A DNA stretch of 64,000 bases from an uncultured Succiniclasticum sp. (lineage in GTDB: Bacteria; Bacillota; Negativicutes; Acidaminococcales; Acidaminococcaceae), in contig CADCHY010000002.1 in the NCBI GenBank assembly GCA_902801365.1, positions 1 to 64,000 on the forward strand. The letters run 5' to 3'. The notes under the pieces were generated by a model. It made no database searches and had not been told where the DNA came from. It was given only the letters and a program-made list of their open reading frames with translations. How positions within the stretch are numbered: position 1 is the stretch's first letter; each line of letters opens with the position of its first letter. The position numbers and the translations under genes were made by a program. Positions 1 to 8,834 of the stretch are shown one piece after another.

Positions 1-146
1 AAGTCATGAATATCCTTTACATAAACATTGGATACCTCGGAAATATGAATCAGTCCGACTTTTCCCTCGGGAAGCTGAAGAAACGCGCCAAAATTCGTAA
101 TGCCGGTAACTTCGCCTTCTACGACAGCTCCAATTTCAATCGCCAT
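1..146 (-). CDS. S1 RNA-binding domain protein (5' part only)
   Basis: Leftward gene cut by the window edge; only the first 48 codons are present. The ATG at 144-146 sits behind a strong AGGAGGAA ribosome binding site. The visible residues (GAVVEGEVTGITNFGAF, then LIHISEVS) are the start of an S1 OB-fold, a single-stranded RNA-binding domain. It lies just downstream of a divIC-like gene, as yabR does in Bacillus subtilis, so a YabR-like general RNA-binding protein is the best guess. A larger S1 protein cannot be excluded because the 3' end is missing. It appears to have its own promoter. Confidence 0.8.
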   Translation of the reverse strand, partial: MAIEIGAVVEGEVTGITNFGAFLQLPEGKVGLIHISEVSNVYVKDIHD

Positions 147-186
147 AAAACAAAAATTCCTCCTGCTCAAAAAATAAGGCAGTATA

Positions 187-216
187 ATTTTACCACCATA
201 AAAGAAACAGTGTCAA
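187..216 (-). promoter_or_regulatory. Sigma-A-type promoter for the S1 protein gene
   Basis: On the minus strand TTGACA (211-216) and TAAAAT (187-192) are separated by 18 bases and lie about 40 bases ahead of the S1-domain gene start. Confidence 0.6.
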
Positions 217-224
217 TAAAAATG

Positions 225-611
225 CTAATTAACAGTCTTTTTTTCAGCACTTTCTTTTTTTTCCGGCTTTTCATTATTGCCTTTGCCGTCACCCGCGTCC
301 TTTTTACCTTCCTGCTTATCTTTAACTATAAAAATCGGAACTTCATCTTTTTTTACATAGTTATGATCTTCACGCGCCAGCTTTTCAATATATTTGGGAT
401 CGTATAAACGCTTCCGTTCCGCTTCCAGATCCGCCTGCAGCTTCTGCAGCTCTTCCACCCGTTTCTGGGTAGCTTCCGTTTCTTTCTGTATCTGATAAAT
501 CTTATATTCCTGCCGGCCTAAGATTGCTACGAATATGATGACGAGAACGATTAGGACCCGGCGGAAATCCCTGGCTATGCGGCTTTTCTTTTCGTTGTCG
601 CGAGTTGCCAT
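225..611 (-). CDS. divIC: DivIC/FtsB-family septum formation initiator
   Basis: About 128 residues. A short basic N-terminus is followed by one membrane segment (about residues 18-35, LIVLVIIFVAIL) and a coiled coil (about 38-72, heptads around EATQKRVEELQKL), then the DPKYIEKLARED motif typical of DivIC/FtsB. This family bridges FtsL and FtsQ/DivIB in the divisome. The C-terminus ends in an unusual Lys/Glu-rich tail of about 28 residues. The start at 611 is chosen over an upstream ATG because GAAGGGAG lies about 7 bases before it. The position between mazG and an S1 gene matches the B. subtilis yabN-divIC-yabR order. Confidence 0.8.
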   Translation of the reverse strand: MATRDNEKKSRIARDFRRVLIVLVIIFVAILGRQEYKIYQIQKETEATQKRVEELQKLQADLEAERKRLYDPKYIEKLAREDHNYVKKDEVPIFIVKDKQEGKKDAGDGKGNNEKPEKKESAEKKTVN

Positions 612-657
612 GACGTTCACTCCCTTCACAGAAAAAACCATTATAGTTTAGTATAAC

Positions 658-689
658 AAAAAACCTGAAGACAGGCAATTTCTGCCTTC
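658..689 (-). terminator. Probable terminator after mazG
   Basis: On the minus strand an 8-bp stem with one G-T pair (667-674 with 682-689) is followed by AGG and six T, about 20 bases past the mazG stop. Confidence 0.45.
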
Positions 690-705
690 TATATGTATTG
701 TAACC

Positions 706-2286
706 TTAATCAGCCGGTACTTCGTTTTCTTTTGCTTCATCCCAGAACCGGTCCAGTTCCTCCAGGGAATAATCGCTCCATGCCTTCCCTGATTCTTTCA
801 CGCGGTCCTCCACGTGTTCAAAGCGTGCGGCGAAACGATTGTTACAGCGGTTCAAGGCCGTTTCGCTTTCCAAACCCAAGTGGCGGGCAAAATTTACCAG
901 GGAAAAGTACAGGTCGCCCAGTTCCCACTCCATCGCTTCCCGGTCCTGCTTAGCTGCAGCTTCGTTAAACTCCTTCCACTCTTCCAGCACCTTTTTCTTT
1001 ACGTCTTCGGTTTCCGTCCAGTCAAATCCTACCTTGGCAACCCGTTTCTGTATCTTATGGGCGCGCAACAAAGAAGGAAGCCCCTTATAAATACCGTCCA
1101 GCACCCGCTCCCGTTCCGGTTTTTCCTGAAGTTTGATTGCTTCCCAGTTGGTAAGCACTTCGTCGCTGTCAGCTACCTTAACCGTCCCGAATACATGGGG
1201 ATGCCGTTCAATCAGTTTATCCGTAACACCGTCAATGACATCCTGCAGGGTAAACATTCCTTTTTCCTCTGCCATACGGGCATGGAATACTACCTGCATC
1301 AGGATGTCTCCCAGTTCTTCCGCCATACCATGGGTATCTTTATCGTCCACCGCCTCCAGGAATTCATAGCACTCTTCTATCAGATTCGCCCGGATCGTGT
1401 CAAAATCCTGCTCCCGGTCCCAGGGGCATCCGCCAGGTTCACGCAGCACCTGCATCACGTCCGCAAGAGGGCGCACATCAAACTGTGTTTTGTGCCGTAG
1501 CAACGGGAAACGTTCCCAATACCCGTCTGTATCACTGTCATCTTTCACATTTTGCAGCATCGATTGCAGCGCCTCCTCAGGCTGGCGGGGAACAAACACG
1601 CTGGTCAAATGGTCTATGACAGGCTGCCTGTCCATTTCAAAAAGCGGTATCTTACGACACTCTTCATCTTCCAGCCCCAGATTGCGGAGAAAAAACACCT
1701 CTGTCTCGTCCGGCAGAATATCCATCAGGGCCAGCTTCATATCTGAAGCCACCATCTGGTTATAAACCTGGGTTACCATCAAAGGGTACCGTCCCGCATC
1801 CGCCAGAGCCGAAAAATCCTGCGCATCAATAATCCGCAGCCCTTCAATAGGGTCAATTCCCAAATCAACATAGGCCAGATCCAAAAAACTCATGGCAGGC
1901 TTAATAATCAGAGGGATATTGGACTTTTTTGCCTTTTCCCGAAGCAGCACCACTGTACGTTCCGCAACCAAAGGGCTGCCGGGAACCCCATAGACGACAT
2001 CTTTATCTTTAGCCTGCTCTATGACAAACGATGTGATTTTATCATATACGTCTTCAAAGGTTCCTTCCTTTTCATACCAGGCATCACAGGAAACGAAAGA
2101 GATACCCCTGCGTTTGAGTTCTGCCACGGTGGGATGTATTTCTGTCCGCAAAATCACAAATCGTTCTTCCAAAAGCTTAAGCGTTTCCAAAGACAGATGT
2201 CCTGCAGCTCCCGGACCCAGGCCCACGATTGTCAGCGAACCTTTTGTTCTTCTGTTTTCACAACCGGCCTTATTTACCGTTTCCAT
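706..2286 (-). CDS. mazG: Nucleoside triphosphate pyrophosphohydrolase MazG with N-terminal methylase domain (YabN type)
   Basis: About 526 residues. Residues 17-250 form a tetrapyrrole-methylase-like domain (VGLGPGAAGHLSLET near the start, VYGVPGSPLVAERT further in). The rest is a double MazG module with PGGCPWDREQ, EECYEFLEAVDD, EELGDILMQVVFHAR and a second EWELGDLYFSLVNFAR. MazG domains hydrolyse NTPs, including damaged ones, to NMP and pyrophosphate using acidic Mg-binding residues. The open frame extends far upstream into the neighbouring gene; the ATG at 2286 is chosen because GGAGGG lies 8 bases before it. The start lies 32 bases after the flippase stop, so the two are probably co-transcribed. 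Confidence 0.93.
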   Translation of the reverse strand: METVNKAGCENRRTKGSLTIVGLGPGAAGHLSLETLKLLEERFVILRTEIHPTVAELKRRGISFVSCDAWYEKEGTFEDVYDKITSFVIEQAKDKDVVYGVPGSPLVAERTVVLLREKAKKSNIPLIIKPAMSFLDLAYVDLGIDPIEGLRIIDAQDFSALADAGRYPLMVTQVYNQMVASDMKLALMDILPDETEVFFLRNLGLEDEECRKIPLFEMDRQPVIDHLTSVFVPRQPEEALQSMLQNVKDDSDTDGYWERFPLLRHKTQFDVRPLADVMQVLREPGGCPWDREQDFDTIRANLIEECYEFLEAVDDKDTHGMAEELGDILMQVVFHARMAEEKGMFTLQDVIDGVTDKLIERHPHVFGTVKVADSDEVLTNWEAIKLQEKPERERVLDGIYKGLPSLLRAHKIQKRVAKVGFDWTETEDVKKKVLEEWKEFNEAAAKQDREAMEWELGDLYFSLVNFARHLGLESETALNRCNNRFAARFEHVEDRVKESGKAWSDYSLEELDRFWDEAKENEVPAD

Positions 2287-2318
2287 ACGCGTACCCTCCG
2301 CACTGTTGATTTTCACTT

Positions 2319-3887
2319 TCAAAATTTCCGAATTATTTTGCCTATTACCGGCAGCTCCACTGCTTCTTCCCGGGTCAGGCAGCCTGACAGCACAACCACC
2401 GTTCCATAAACTAAAACTGATGCGGACATGCCGGCAAGCAAAGCAACAACGATACTCCCTTTGTCCATGAAGAACAGTGCAGCCATTTTTCCCACCAGCC
2501 CCATGCAGAGGGAAGCCAGCAGAATCTTCAGACTGCCCCTGACAGGAAACCGTATCCCGTTCCGGTACAGGAAAAAGACGTTGATCGCTGCTACCAGGGC
2601 GAAATTCAGATTCGAGGCCCAGGCTGCGCCCAGAATATGGAAAGCCGCCACCGACGTCAGCTGCCAGACAGCAACGGCTTTTACCACGGCGCCAAATAAC
2701 ATGTTCCACATGGGTATCATCGTTTTGCCGATTCCCTGCAAGGCACCTGTAGTAACCTGGAATATTCCCAGAAACGTAATGGACGGCGCCAGATGGGCAA
2801 TGACCGGCGCAGCTTTCATTGTGCCGTACAGCGTGCCGGATATGGGTCCTGCCAGCGCCCACATCCCCACAGAAGCCGGAACGACTACAAGCATGCAGAT
2901 CTTAAAAGCAGAAGTTGTCTTGCGTAATATTTCATCCGGACGCTGCAGGGTGCAGGCTTCCGAAACCGCCGGTACCAGGCTGGCCGCCAGCGACATGGTT
3001 GGAATGATTGCCATCATCAGTAAAGGCTGGGCCATACCGGTGAGATAACCGAACAGCGTGGTAGCCGCTTCCACCCCAAAGCCGGCCCGCCCCAGCCCGT
3101 TCGGTACCAGAAGCATATCAATGCTGCTGGTAACCGGTATCAGCAGGTTGGCACAGGAAACGGGAATGGCCAGCAGTACCAGACGTTTGGCGATAGAGCC
3201 CACGCTCTCCGCAACCGTTGCTGTCTGCTTTTCAATTTTATGTTTCCATTCCTTACGCGCTTTACGGAAAAACCAGGTGAGCACCAGCAGCCCGGTCAGA
3301 CCACCGGGTACCGCCCCGAAGGCTGCGCCTGCCGCGGCATATTCCAGTCCCCGGGGAAGCAGGAAATAAGCCAGGCCAATCATGACCGTTACCCTTACCA
3401 ATTGCTCAAGAATCTGCGAAACCGCCGGTGGGGTCATCATCTGGTATCCCTGGAAATAACCCCGGAAGCTGGCCAGGATACTGGAAAAGAACACGGCCGG
3501 TGTCAATACCACCAGCGCATAATAAGCCCGGCTGTCCCGAATCCACCCGCTGTTCACGAGCAAGCCGGCTGTACCGTAAAGCAGCAATGCAAAAAACAGG
3601 CCGAACGCAGCCATCAGTCCCAGCGTAACTTTAAAAATCCGATGAGCCTGAGCGTAATCATTTTTTGCCACCTTTTCCGCCACAATGATGGAGACAGCCA
3701 CCGGCACGCCGGCTGAACAAACCGAAAGCATCAGCAGGTAAATGGGGTAAGCCATCTGGTATAAACCGATGCCCTCGCCTCCCAGTAACCGGGAGAGCAG
3801 GATCCGGTTCACCGAGCCGATGACTTTAACCAGCAATCCTGCTACGGTTAAGATCAGGGCCCCTTTCAGAAATTTATCCTTACCCAT
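2319..3887 (-). CDS. SpoVB/MurJ-like polysaccharide (lipid-linked precursor) flippase
   Basis: 522 residues with about 14 hydrophobic segments and the MOP-family N-terminus (GALILTVAGLLVKVIGSVNR, then LLGGEGIGLYQMAYPIY). It belongs to the SpoVB/YtgP/YabM group of membrane flippases for lipid-linked wall or polysaccharide precursors. It sits between mfd and mazG exactly as yabM does in B. subtilis. GGGAG lies about 9 bases before the ATG. The exact substrate cannot be told from sequence; a true sporulation role is not required, since YtgP-type members act in vegetative cells. Confidence 0.88.
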   Translation of the reverse strand: MGKDKFLKGALILTVAGLLVKVIGSVNRILLSRLLGGEGIGLYQMAYPIYLLMLSVCSAGVPVAVSIIVAEKVAKNDYAQAHRIFKVTLGLMAAFGLFFALLLYGTAGLLVNSGWIRDSRAYYALVVLTPAVFFSSILASFRGYFQGYQMMTPPAVSQILEQLVRVTVMIGLAYFLLPRGLEYAAAGAAFGAVPGGLTGLLVLTWFFRKARKEWKHKIEKQTATVAESVGSIAKRLVLLAIPVSCANLLIPVTSSIDMLLVPNGLGRAGFGVEAATTLFGYLTGMAQPLLMMAIIPTMSLAASLVPAVSEACTLQRPDEILRKTTSAFKICMLVVVPASVGMWALAGPISGTLYGTMKAAPVIAHLAPSITFLGIFQVTTGALQGIGKTMIPMWNMLFGAVVKAVAVWQLTSVAAFHILGAAWASNLNFALVAAINVFFLYRNGIRFPVRGSLKILLASLCMGLVGKMAALFFMDKGSIVVALLAGMSASVLVYGTVVVLSGCLTREEAVELPVIGKIIRKF

Positions 3888-3910
3888 TTTTTACAGCTCC
3901 CATCACAGTC

Positions 3911-6900
3911 CTATTTTATCAGTTTCACCAAATTCTTTTCAAGCCACTCCAGCGGTTCGATCTCCAGCAAAGATGTCCGGAACAGAAGCGCCATTTCCCT
4001 GCCGGGTTCCAGCTTCATGTAACGGTTGTTCTTTTCCGCCATTTTCACCAGCGCATCCCCGTTTACGTCTGAGCGCTCCGCAAAGGTGATGCGGATCATC
4101 CCCGCCCGTACGTTGATGCGGCGGATTTTCAGTTTTCGGCATACCGCACGGACTTTGGCCAGACGCCACAGCATTTCCACTTCCGCCGGCGGGGTTCCGA
4201 ATCGATCGATGATCTCATCCATCAGGTCCTCTTCTTCTCCCCAGGCCAGATCCACAAAACGGCGGTACAATTCCAGCTTGTACCGCGGATTGTCAATATA
4301 GGCATCCGGAATATACGCGTTCAGCGGAATCTCTAAAATCGGATCCGGCTCCCGTTCCACACCCGGGGAACCGCTCTGCAGCCGTTTGATGGTCTGCTCC
4401 AGCAGCTCACAGTAAGCGGCAAAGCCGATACCCGCAATATAACCGTGCTGCTGGGGCCCCAGCAGGTTGCCGGCGCCCCGGATTTCCAGATCCCTCATAG
4501 CAATCTTAAATCCGGCCCCCAGCTCCGTAAAATCACGGATTGCCTGCAGCCGTTTGGCCGCCACCTCACTCAGGGATTTATTCTTCCTGTACGTAAAGTA
4601 AGCATAGGCAAGACGGGAGGAACGTCCTACCCGCCCCCGCATCTGGTAAAGCTGGGAGAGGCCGAAATTCTCTGCCCCGTCCACGATGATGGTATTAGCC
4701 AGGGGGACATCCAGCCCGTTTTCTACAATCGTAGTACACAACAGCACATCGCAGCTGCCTTCATAGAAAGACATCATAGCGTCTTCCAGCCGGTCTTCGC
4801 TCATCTGCCCATGACCGATGCGTACGTTAATGCCCGGTACCAGCCGTTGCAGCCGTTCCGCAATCAACGGCAGTCCGCTGACACGGTTGTGGATATAATA
4901 GATGCGGCCGCCCCGGTGCAGCTCCCGCTCCAGCGCTTCTTTAATCATGCCCTCGTCATATTCCGCCACATAGGTTTCTACCGGCAGACGGTCCTCCGGC
5001 GGCGACTCGATGAGACTCATATCCCGGCTGCTGACCAGAGCCATATGCAACGTACGGGGAATGGGAGTGGCAGATAACGCCAGCACGTCGATCCCCTGTT
5101 TCCACTGTTTGATTTTTTCCTTTTGGGCCACGCCGAAACGCTGTTCTTCATCAATAATCAGAAGCCCCAGGTCATGGAACATCACGTCAGCCTGCAACAG
5201 CCGGTGGGTACCTATGACAATGTCAATATCCCCTTGTTCCAGTTTTTTCAGCGTCTGCCTGATTTCCTTGTTGGACACAAAGCGGCTGACCATGGCAATC
5301 CGCACCCCAAAGGGTTCCAGCCTTTCCCTGCAGGTGAGCAGGTGCTGCTGTGCCAGTACCGTCGTGGGAACAAGCAAGGCCGTCTGTTTTCCGTCCATTA
5401 CTGCCTTAAAGGCTGCCCGCAGGGCCACTTCCGTTTTACCATAACCCACATCGCCGCACAGCAGACGGTCCATGGGTATGGGTTTTTCCATGTCCGCCTT
5501 GATTTCGGCAATGGCTTTCAGCTGGTCCGGCGTTTCCTCAAAGGGGAAACGTTCTTCAAACTCACGCTGGAGATCCGTGTCCGGCCCATAGGCATAGCCG
5601 TTGGTAATTTTACGCAGGGCATAAAGACGGATCAATTCCTCCGCCAGCTGTGTTATAGCCGTGGAAGCTTTGGTCTTCATGCGCTTCCAGTCGGCGCCGC
5701 CCATTTTAGAAAGCCTGGGCGTAATGCCCTCGCTGCCAACATATTTGTGCAGGAGGCCGACCTGGTCCACCGGCACATACAGCCGGTCACTGCCCGCATA
5801 CTGTAACAGCAGATAATCCCGGTGCATACTGTCTACCAGCATGGTTTCCACGCCGATATAGCGGCCGATGCCGTGCACATCATGCACCACATAATCGCCG
5901 CCTTTAATATCGGTAAAGTATTGCAGTTTCGCTCCTTTATGCTTTGATTTGAAACGGCGGCGCCGCTGCAATCCGTAAATATCATTTTCTGTCAACAGAA
6001 GCCAGTTTTCATTCCAGAACCTGAAGCCGTTGAACAGTTCCCCAAAACCCACATTCACTTTTTCGGTGTCTTCCACCCCGTCAGCCAGACAGACTGAAGG
6101 AATTCCCCGCTGCAACAGGCTCTCCGCAATACCCCGTGCTTTCAGCACGGTGCTCATCATAATATAGGGCTGGATGCCTTCTGCCAGCAGACTTTGCAAG
6201 TCTTCGATCAGCCGGTCGATGCTGCGGTTATAGGAAGTGACCCTGCGCACCGGAACCTGCATGTGCGTAACACCGGCAAAACAACTGGTATCCAATGCGG
6301 AAACCGTCACAACCGGCTCCTTTTCTTCCATAGCCCAGATTTCTTCCGGGGTCCAGAGTTCTTCTTTATAGGACTGTCCTTCTTTGTACAGATGCTCCAG
6401 AGTCTCCTTCATCTGCGCCGGTTCGTCCATTACAAACAGCGTATCCGCCGCTCTGTAGTCCCTCAGATACGCATCAAAAACTTCTTCCGCTGCCTGCATC
6501 TGCAGGGGTACGATCCGCAGTGTTTCCACATTCGTCAGAGAGCGTTTGGTAGTGATATCGTAAAACCGGATACCGTCAATATCCGCATCAAACCACTCAA
6601 TACGGGCCGGATTCTGACTGTTCAGGGGAAACACATCGATAATGCCGCCCCGCACCGAGAACTGCCCGATGGTATCCACTTCTTCGGTCCGTTCATAGCC
6701 CATGGCGGCTAACATTTCAATAAACCGCCCCTGTTCAAACGCAGTGCCCACGGAAACTTCCAGACTGTTTTCGGATACCCCGGAAGCCCGGGGCAATTTC
6801 TGCAGCAACGCTTCTGCCGTAACAAACACAACTCCCGGTTCTTCGCCGGCAATCAGGCGCAGGGCCGCAGACCTTCCCGCCTGAATCTCCAGATTCCGGC

Positions 6901-7183
6901 TGTCCGCCTGTACCCGGGGCAGGTTCGTGGGATAAAACTCCTGCATCGGCAGTTCCGGACAGAGGTATGCAAGCGTCTGCCGGTATTCCCGGACTGCATC
7001 CCGTCCGGACACCAGAAGCACCAGTGTTTTAGCCTGCAAAACCCGCATCAGGGCGCACAAATACAAGGCTTTGACAGTTCCGTCCAGCCCTGAAAGTACA
7101 CATCCTTTTCTTTTTTTATACAACATCGCCGCGGCCTTCAGTTCCTTTACCGCAGCCAGGCGTTCCAATAAGCGTTTTTTCAT
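3911..7183 (-). CDS. mfd: Transcription-repair coupling factor Mfd
   Basis: 1090 residues, slightly short for the family (about 1150). The order is the N-terminal UvrB-like region, then the RNA-polymerase-interacting CarD-like domain (GDYVVHDVHGIGRYIGVE), then the translocase motor with Walker A GDVGYGKTEVALR, motif II DEEQRFG, motif III LSATPIPRTLHMAL and motif VI QMRGRVGRSS, then the C-terminal TRCF domain. Mfd pushes stalled RNA polymerase off DNA and recruits UvrA. The ribosome binding site is weak (CTGGAAA), so the start is less certain than the identity. It is the first gene of the leftward mfd-flippase-mazG group. Confidence 0.96.
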   Translation of the reverse strand: MKKRLLERLAAVKELKAAAMLYKKRKGCVLSGLDGTVKALYLCALMRVLQAKTLVLLVSGRDAVREYRQTLAYLCPELPMQEFYPTNLPRVQADSRNLEIQAGRSAALRLIAGEEPGVVFVTAEALLQKLPRASGVSENSLEVSVGTAFEQGRFIEMLAAMGYERTEEVDTIGQFSVRGGIIDVFPLNSQNPARIEWFDADIDGIRFYDITTKRSLTNVETLRIVPLQMQAAEEVFDAYLRDYRAADTLFVMDEPAQMKETLEHLYKEGQSYKEELWTPEEIWAMEEKEPVVTVSALDTSCFAGVTHMQVPVRRVTSYNRSIDRLIEDLQSLLAEGIQPYIMMSTVLKARGIAESLLQRGIPSVCLADGVEDTEKVNVGFGELFNGFRFWNENWLLLTENDIYGLQRRRRFKSKHKGAKLQYFTDIKGGDYVVHDVHGIGRYIGVETMLVDSMHRDYLLLQYAGSDRLYVPVDQVGLLHKYVGSEGITPRLSKMGGADWKRMKTKASTAITQLAEELIRLYALRKITNGYAYGPDTDLQREFEERFPFEETPDQLKAIAEIKADMEKPIPMDRLLCGDVGYGKTEVALRAAFKAVMDGKQTALLVPTTVLAQQHLLTCRERLEPFGVRIAMVSRFVSNKEIRQTLKKLEQGDIDIVIGTHRLLQADVMFHDLGLLIIDEEQRFGVAQKEKIKQWKQGIDVLALSATPIPRTLHMALVSSRDMSLIESPPEDRLPVETYVAEYDEGMIKEALERELHRGGRIYYIHNRVSGLPLIAERLQRLVPGINVRIGHGQMSEDRLEDAMMSFYEGSCDVLLCTTIVENGLDVPLANTIIVDGAENFGLSQLYQMRGRVGRSSRLAYAYFTYRKNKSLSEVAAKRLQAIRDFTELGAGFKIAMRDLEIRGAGNLLGPQQHGYIAGIGFAAYCELLEQTIKRLQSGSPGVEREPDPILEIPLNAYIPDAYIDNPRYKLELYRRFVDLAWGEEEDLMDEIIDRFGTPPAEVEMLWRLAKVRAVCRKLKIRRINVRAGMIRITFAERSDVNGDALVKMAEKNNRYMKLEPGREMALLFRTSLLEIEPLEWLEKNLVKLIK

Positions 7184-7209
7184 GAAAATCGGTTTCCAGA
7201 ATTAACTAC

Positions 7210-7238
7210 AAAAGAGGTCATGGCAAGGCCGTGACCTC
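7210..7238 (-). terminator. Terminator between the acyl-CoA ligase gene and mfd
   Basis: An 11-bp stem with a 3-base loop (7214-7238) is followed on the minus strand by TTTTG. It lies about 115 bases after the ligase stop and just ahead of mfd. Confidence 0.55.
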
Positions 7239-7352
7239 TATATTATGGTATCACAAACAGTTCCTAAAAACAATGTTGAATCAAAACAGTTTTGGGAAGA
7301 ATACAAAGACCCATGCTTTCGATGCTACGCATTCAACCACCTGTAAGTCCTA

Positions 7353-8834
7353 TTATTTTCGCTGAACCAGCGTTTCCACCGACTGATCCCGCAATACTTT
7401 TTTCAGTATTTTTCCCGTGTTGTTACGGGGCAATTGATCACAGAAGATAAATTCCCTGGGTACTTTGTATGCCGCTATTTTGGAAAGCAGGTATTTGCGA
7501 ATCATACGCTTGTCTCTTGCGCCACCGTCTTCCGTAACGATGTATGCGCAGATTGCCTGGCCCCTCAGCTTGTCCGGAATGCCAACGACAGCAGCCTCTT
7601 TAATGTCCGGATGGGCCACCAGAACCTCTTCCACCTCACGAGGGTACACGTTTTCACCGCTGCTGATGATCATATCCTTCAGACGGTCCACGATAAAAAT
7701 CCAGCCCTCTTCATCCCGGTAGGCCAGATCTTCCGTATGAAGCCACCCGTCCCGCAGCGTCCAGGCAGTTTCCTTCGGCCGGTTCCAATAGCCCAGCATC
7801 ACGTTAGGTCCTTTCACGCACAGCTCGCCAACTGCGCCAACCGGAACTTCGTTGAAATTCTCGTCAACCAGCTTCACCTCCACATTAGGAATGGGCAGAC
7901 CGATTGATCCCTGTTTGGTTTTATCCACGCGGTTAAAAGTGGTAACGGGCGTCGCTTCCGAAAGACCGTAACCTTCCTGCACATGTTTTCCGAATTTCTT
8001 TGCAAAAGCGTCGTATAACACACGGGACAGGGGGGCTCCCCCGCTGATAAAAAACCGGAAATGAGCCAGTTCCTCCGAAGTTGCCCCTTTAACAAACAGC
8101 TGGAACATGGTAGGCACACCGCACATGGTATTCACGTTATATTTTTTAATCAGGTTCATAGCATCGCCAAACTGATAGGTCTCCTGTACTACCTGGGTTG
8201 CCCCTATATATAGGTTGGCGCAGACCGTGCAGATCCAGCCGAAGCAGTGATACATGGGCAGCACGCAAAGCGCTGTATCATCCTTTCGCATCCTGGTGAT
8301 CGCCATGAAATCCTGTGTGTTATGTACTAAGTTTCCCTGGCTAAGCATGGCGCCCTTGGGACGGCCTGTGGTTCCGGATGTATAAATGATGGCCGCCGGA
8401 CTCATTTCATCCATCGGGTATTCTGTCAGTTCCGCGCCCTCCGGCGCCGCCATTTCTTCAAAAGTAAACTGCTTAAATTCCTGCTCCCAGCCCAGATCCA
8501 GTAACGCCTTCTGTACATCCAGTTTCTTTCTGGCCAGAAGGACCTTCATTCCCGTATCTTTTACGATATAGGCAATTTCCGGCGCAATGAGCTGGAAGTT
8601 AAAAGGAACCACTATACCGCCTGCCCGGACAACAGCAAAATACGCCGCCACAAAATCTGTGGAGTTTTTGCTGAACAGGCCGACCCGATCCCCCTGTTTC
8701 ACGCCCTGAGACTGTAAAAAAACAGCCCAGTCTTCCACCTTTTTTCTAAACTCACCATAAGTGGTGTACTGATCTTTAAAGATGAATGCGGTCTTTTCCG
8801 CCGGATGTTTTTGGATAATATCGTTTAATAACAT
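7353..8834 (-). CDS. AMP-forming acyl-CoA ligase (long-chain fatty acid or related acid)
   Basis: 493 residues of the ANL adenylate-forming superfamily. The P-loop-like motif YTSGTTGRPKGAML is near residue 150, YGLSEATPV near 290, the GWLHTEDLAYRDEEG hinge near 370, and the C-terminal catalytic lysine is in NNTGKILKK. These enzymes adenylate a carboxylic acid with ATP and transfer it to CoA. The start codon overlaps the end of the preceding preA-like gene by 10 bases (ATGTTATTAA), so translation is probably coupled. The substrate is unknown: fatty acids are typical, but coupling to a PreA-like enzyme could mean an acid released in catabolism. Confidence 0.9.
   Translation of the reverse strand: MLLNDIIQKHPAEKTAFIFKDQYTTYGEFRKKVEDWAVFLQSQGVKQGDRVGLFSKNSTDFVAAYFAVVRAGGIVVPFNFQLIAPEIAYIVKDTGMKVLLARKKLDVQKALLDLGWEQEFKQFTFEEMAAPEGAELTEYPMDEMSPAAIIYTSGTTGRPKGAMLSQGNLVHNTQDFMAITRMRKDDTALCVLPMYHCFGWICTVCANLYIGATQVVQETYQFGDAMNLIKKYNVNTMCGVPTMFQLFVKGATSEELAHFRFFISGGAPLSRVLYDAFAKKFGKHVQEGYGLSEATPVTTFNRVDKTKQGSIGLPIPNVEVKLVDENFNEVPVGAVGELCVKGPNVMLGYWNRPKETAWTLRDGWLHTEDLAYRDEEGWIFIVDRLKDMIISSGENVYPREVEEVLVAHPDIKEAAVVGIPDKLRGQAICAYIVTEDGGARDKRMIRKYLLSKIAAYKVPREFIFCDQLPRNNTGKILKKVLRDQSVETLVQRK

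Noticed and set aside
2287..2862. Long N-terminal extension of the mazG reading frame
   Set aside because: It overlaps the flippase gene in another frame, has no ribosome site, and the ATG at 2286 has a good one with the conserved family start.
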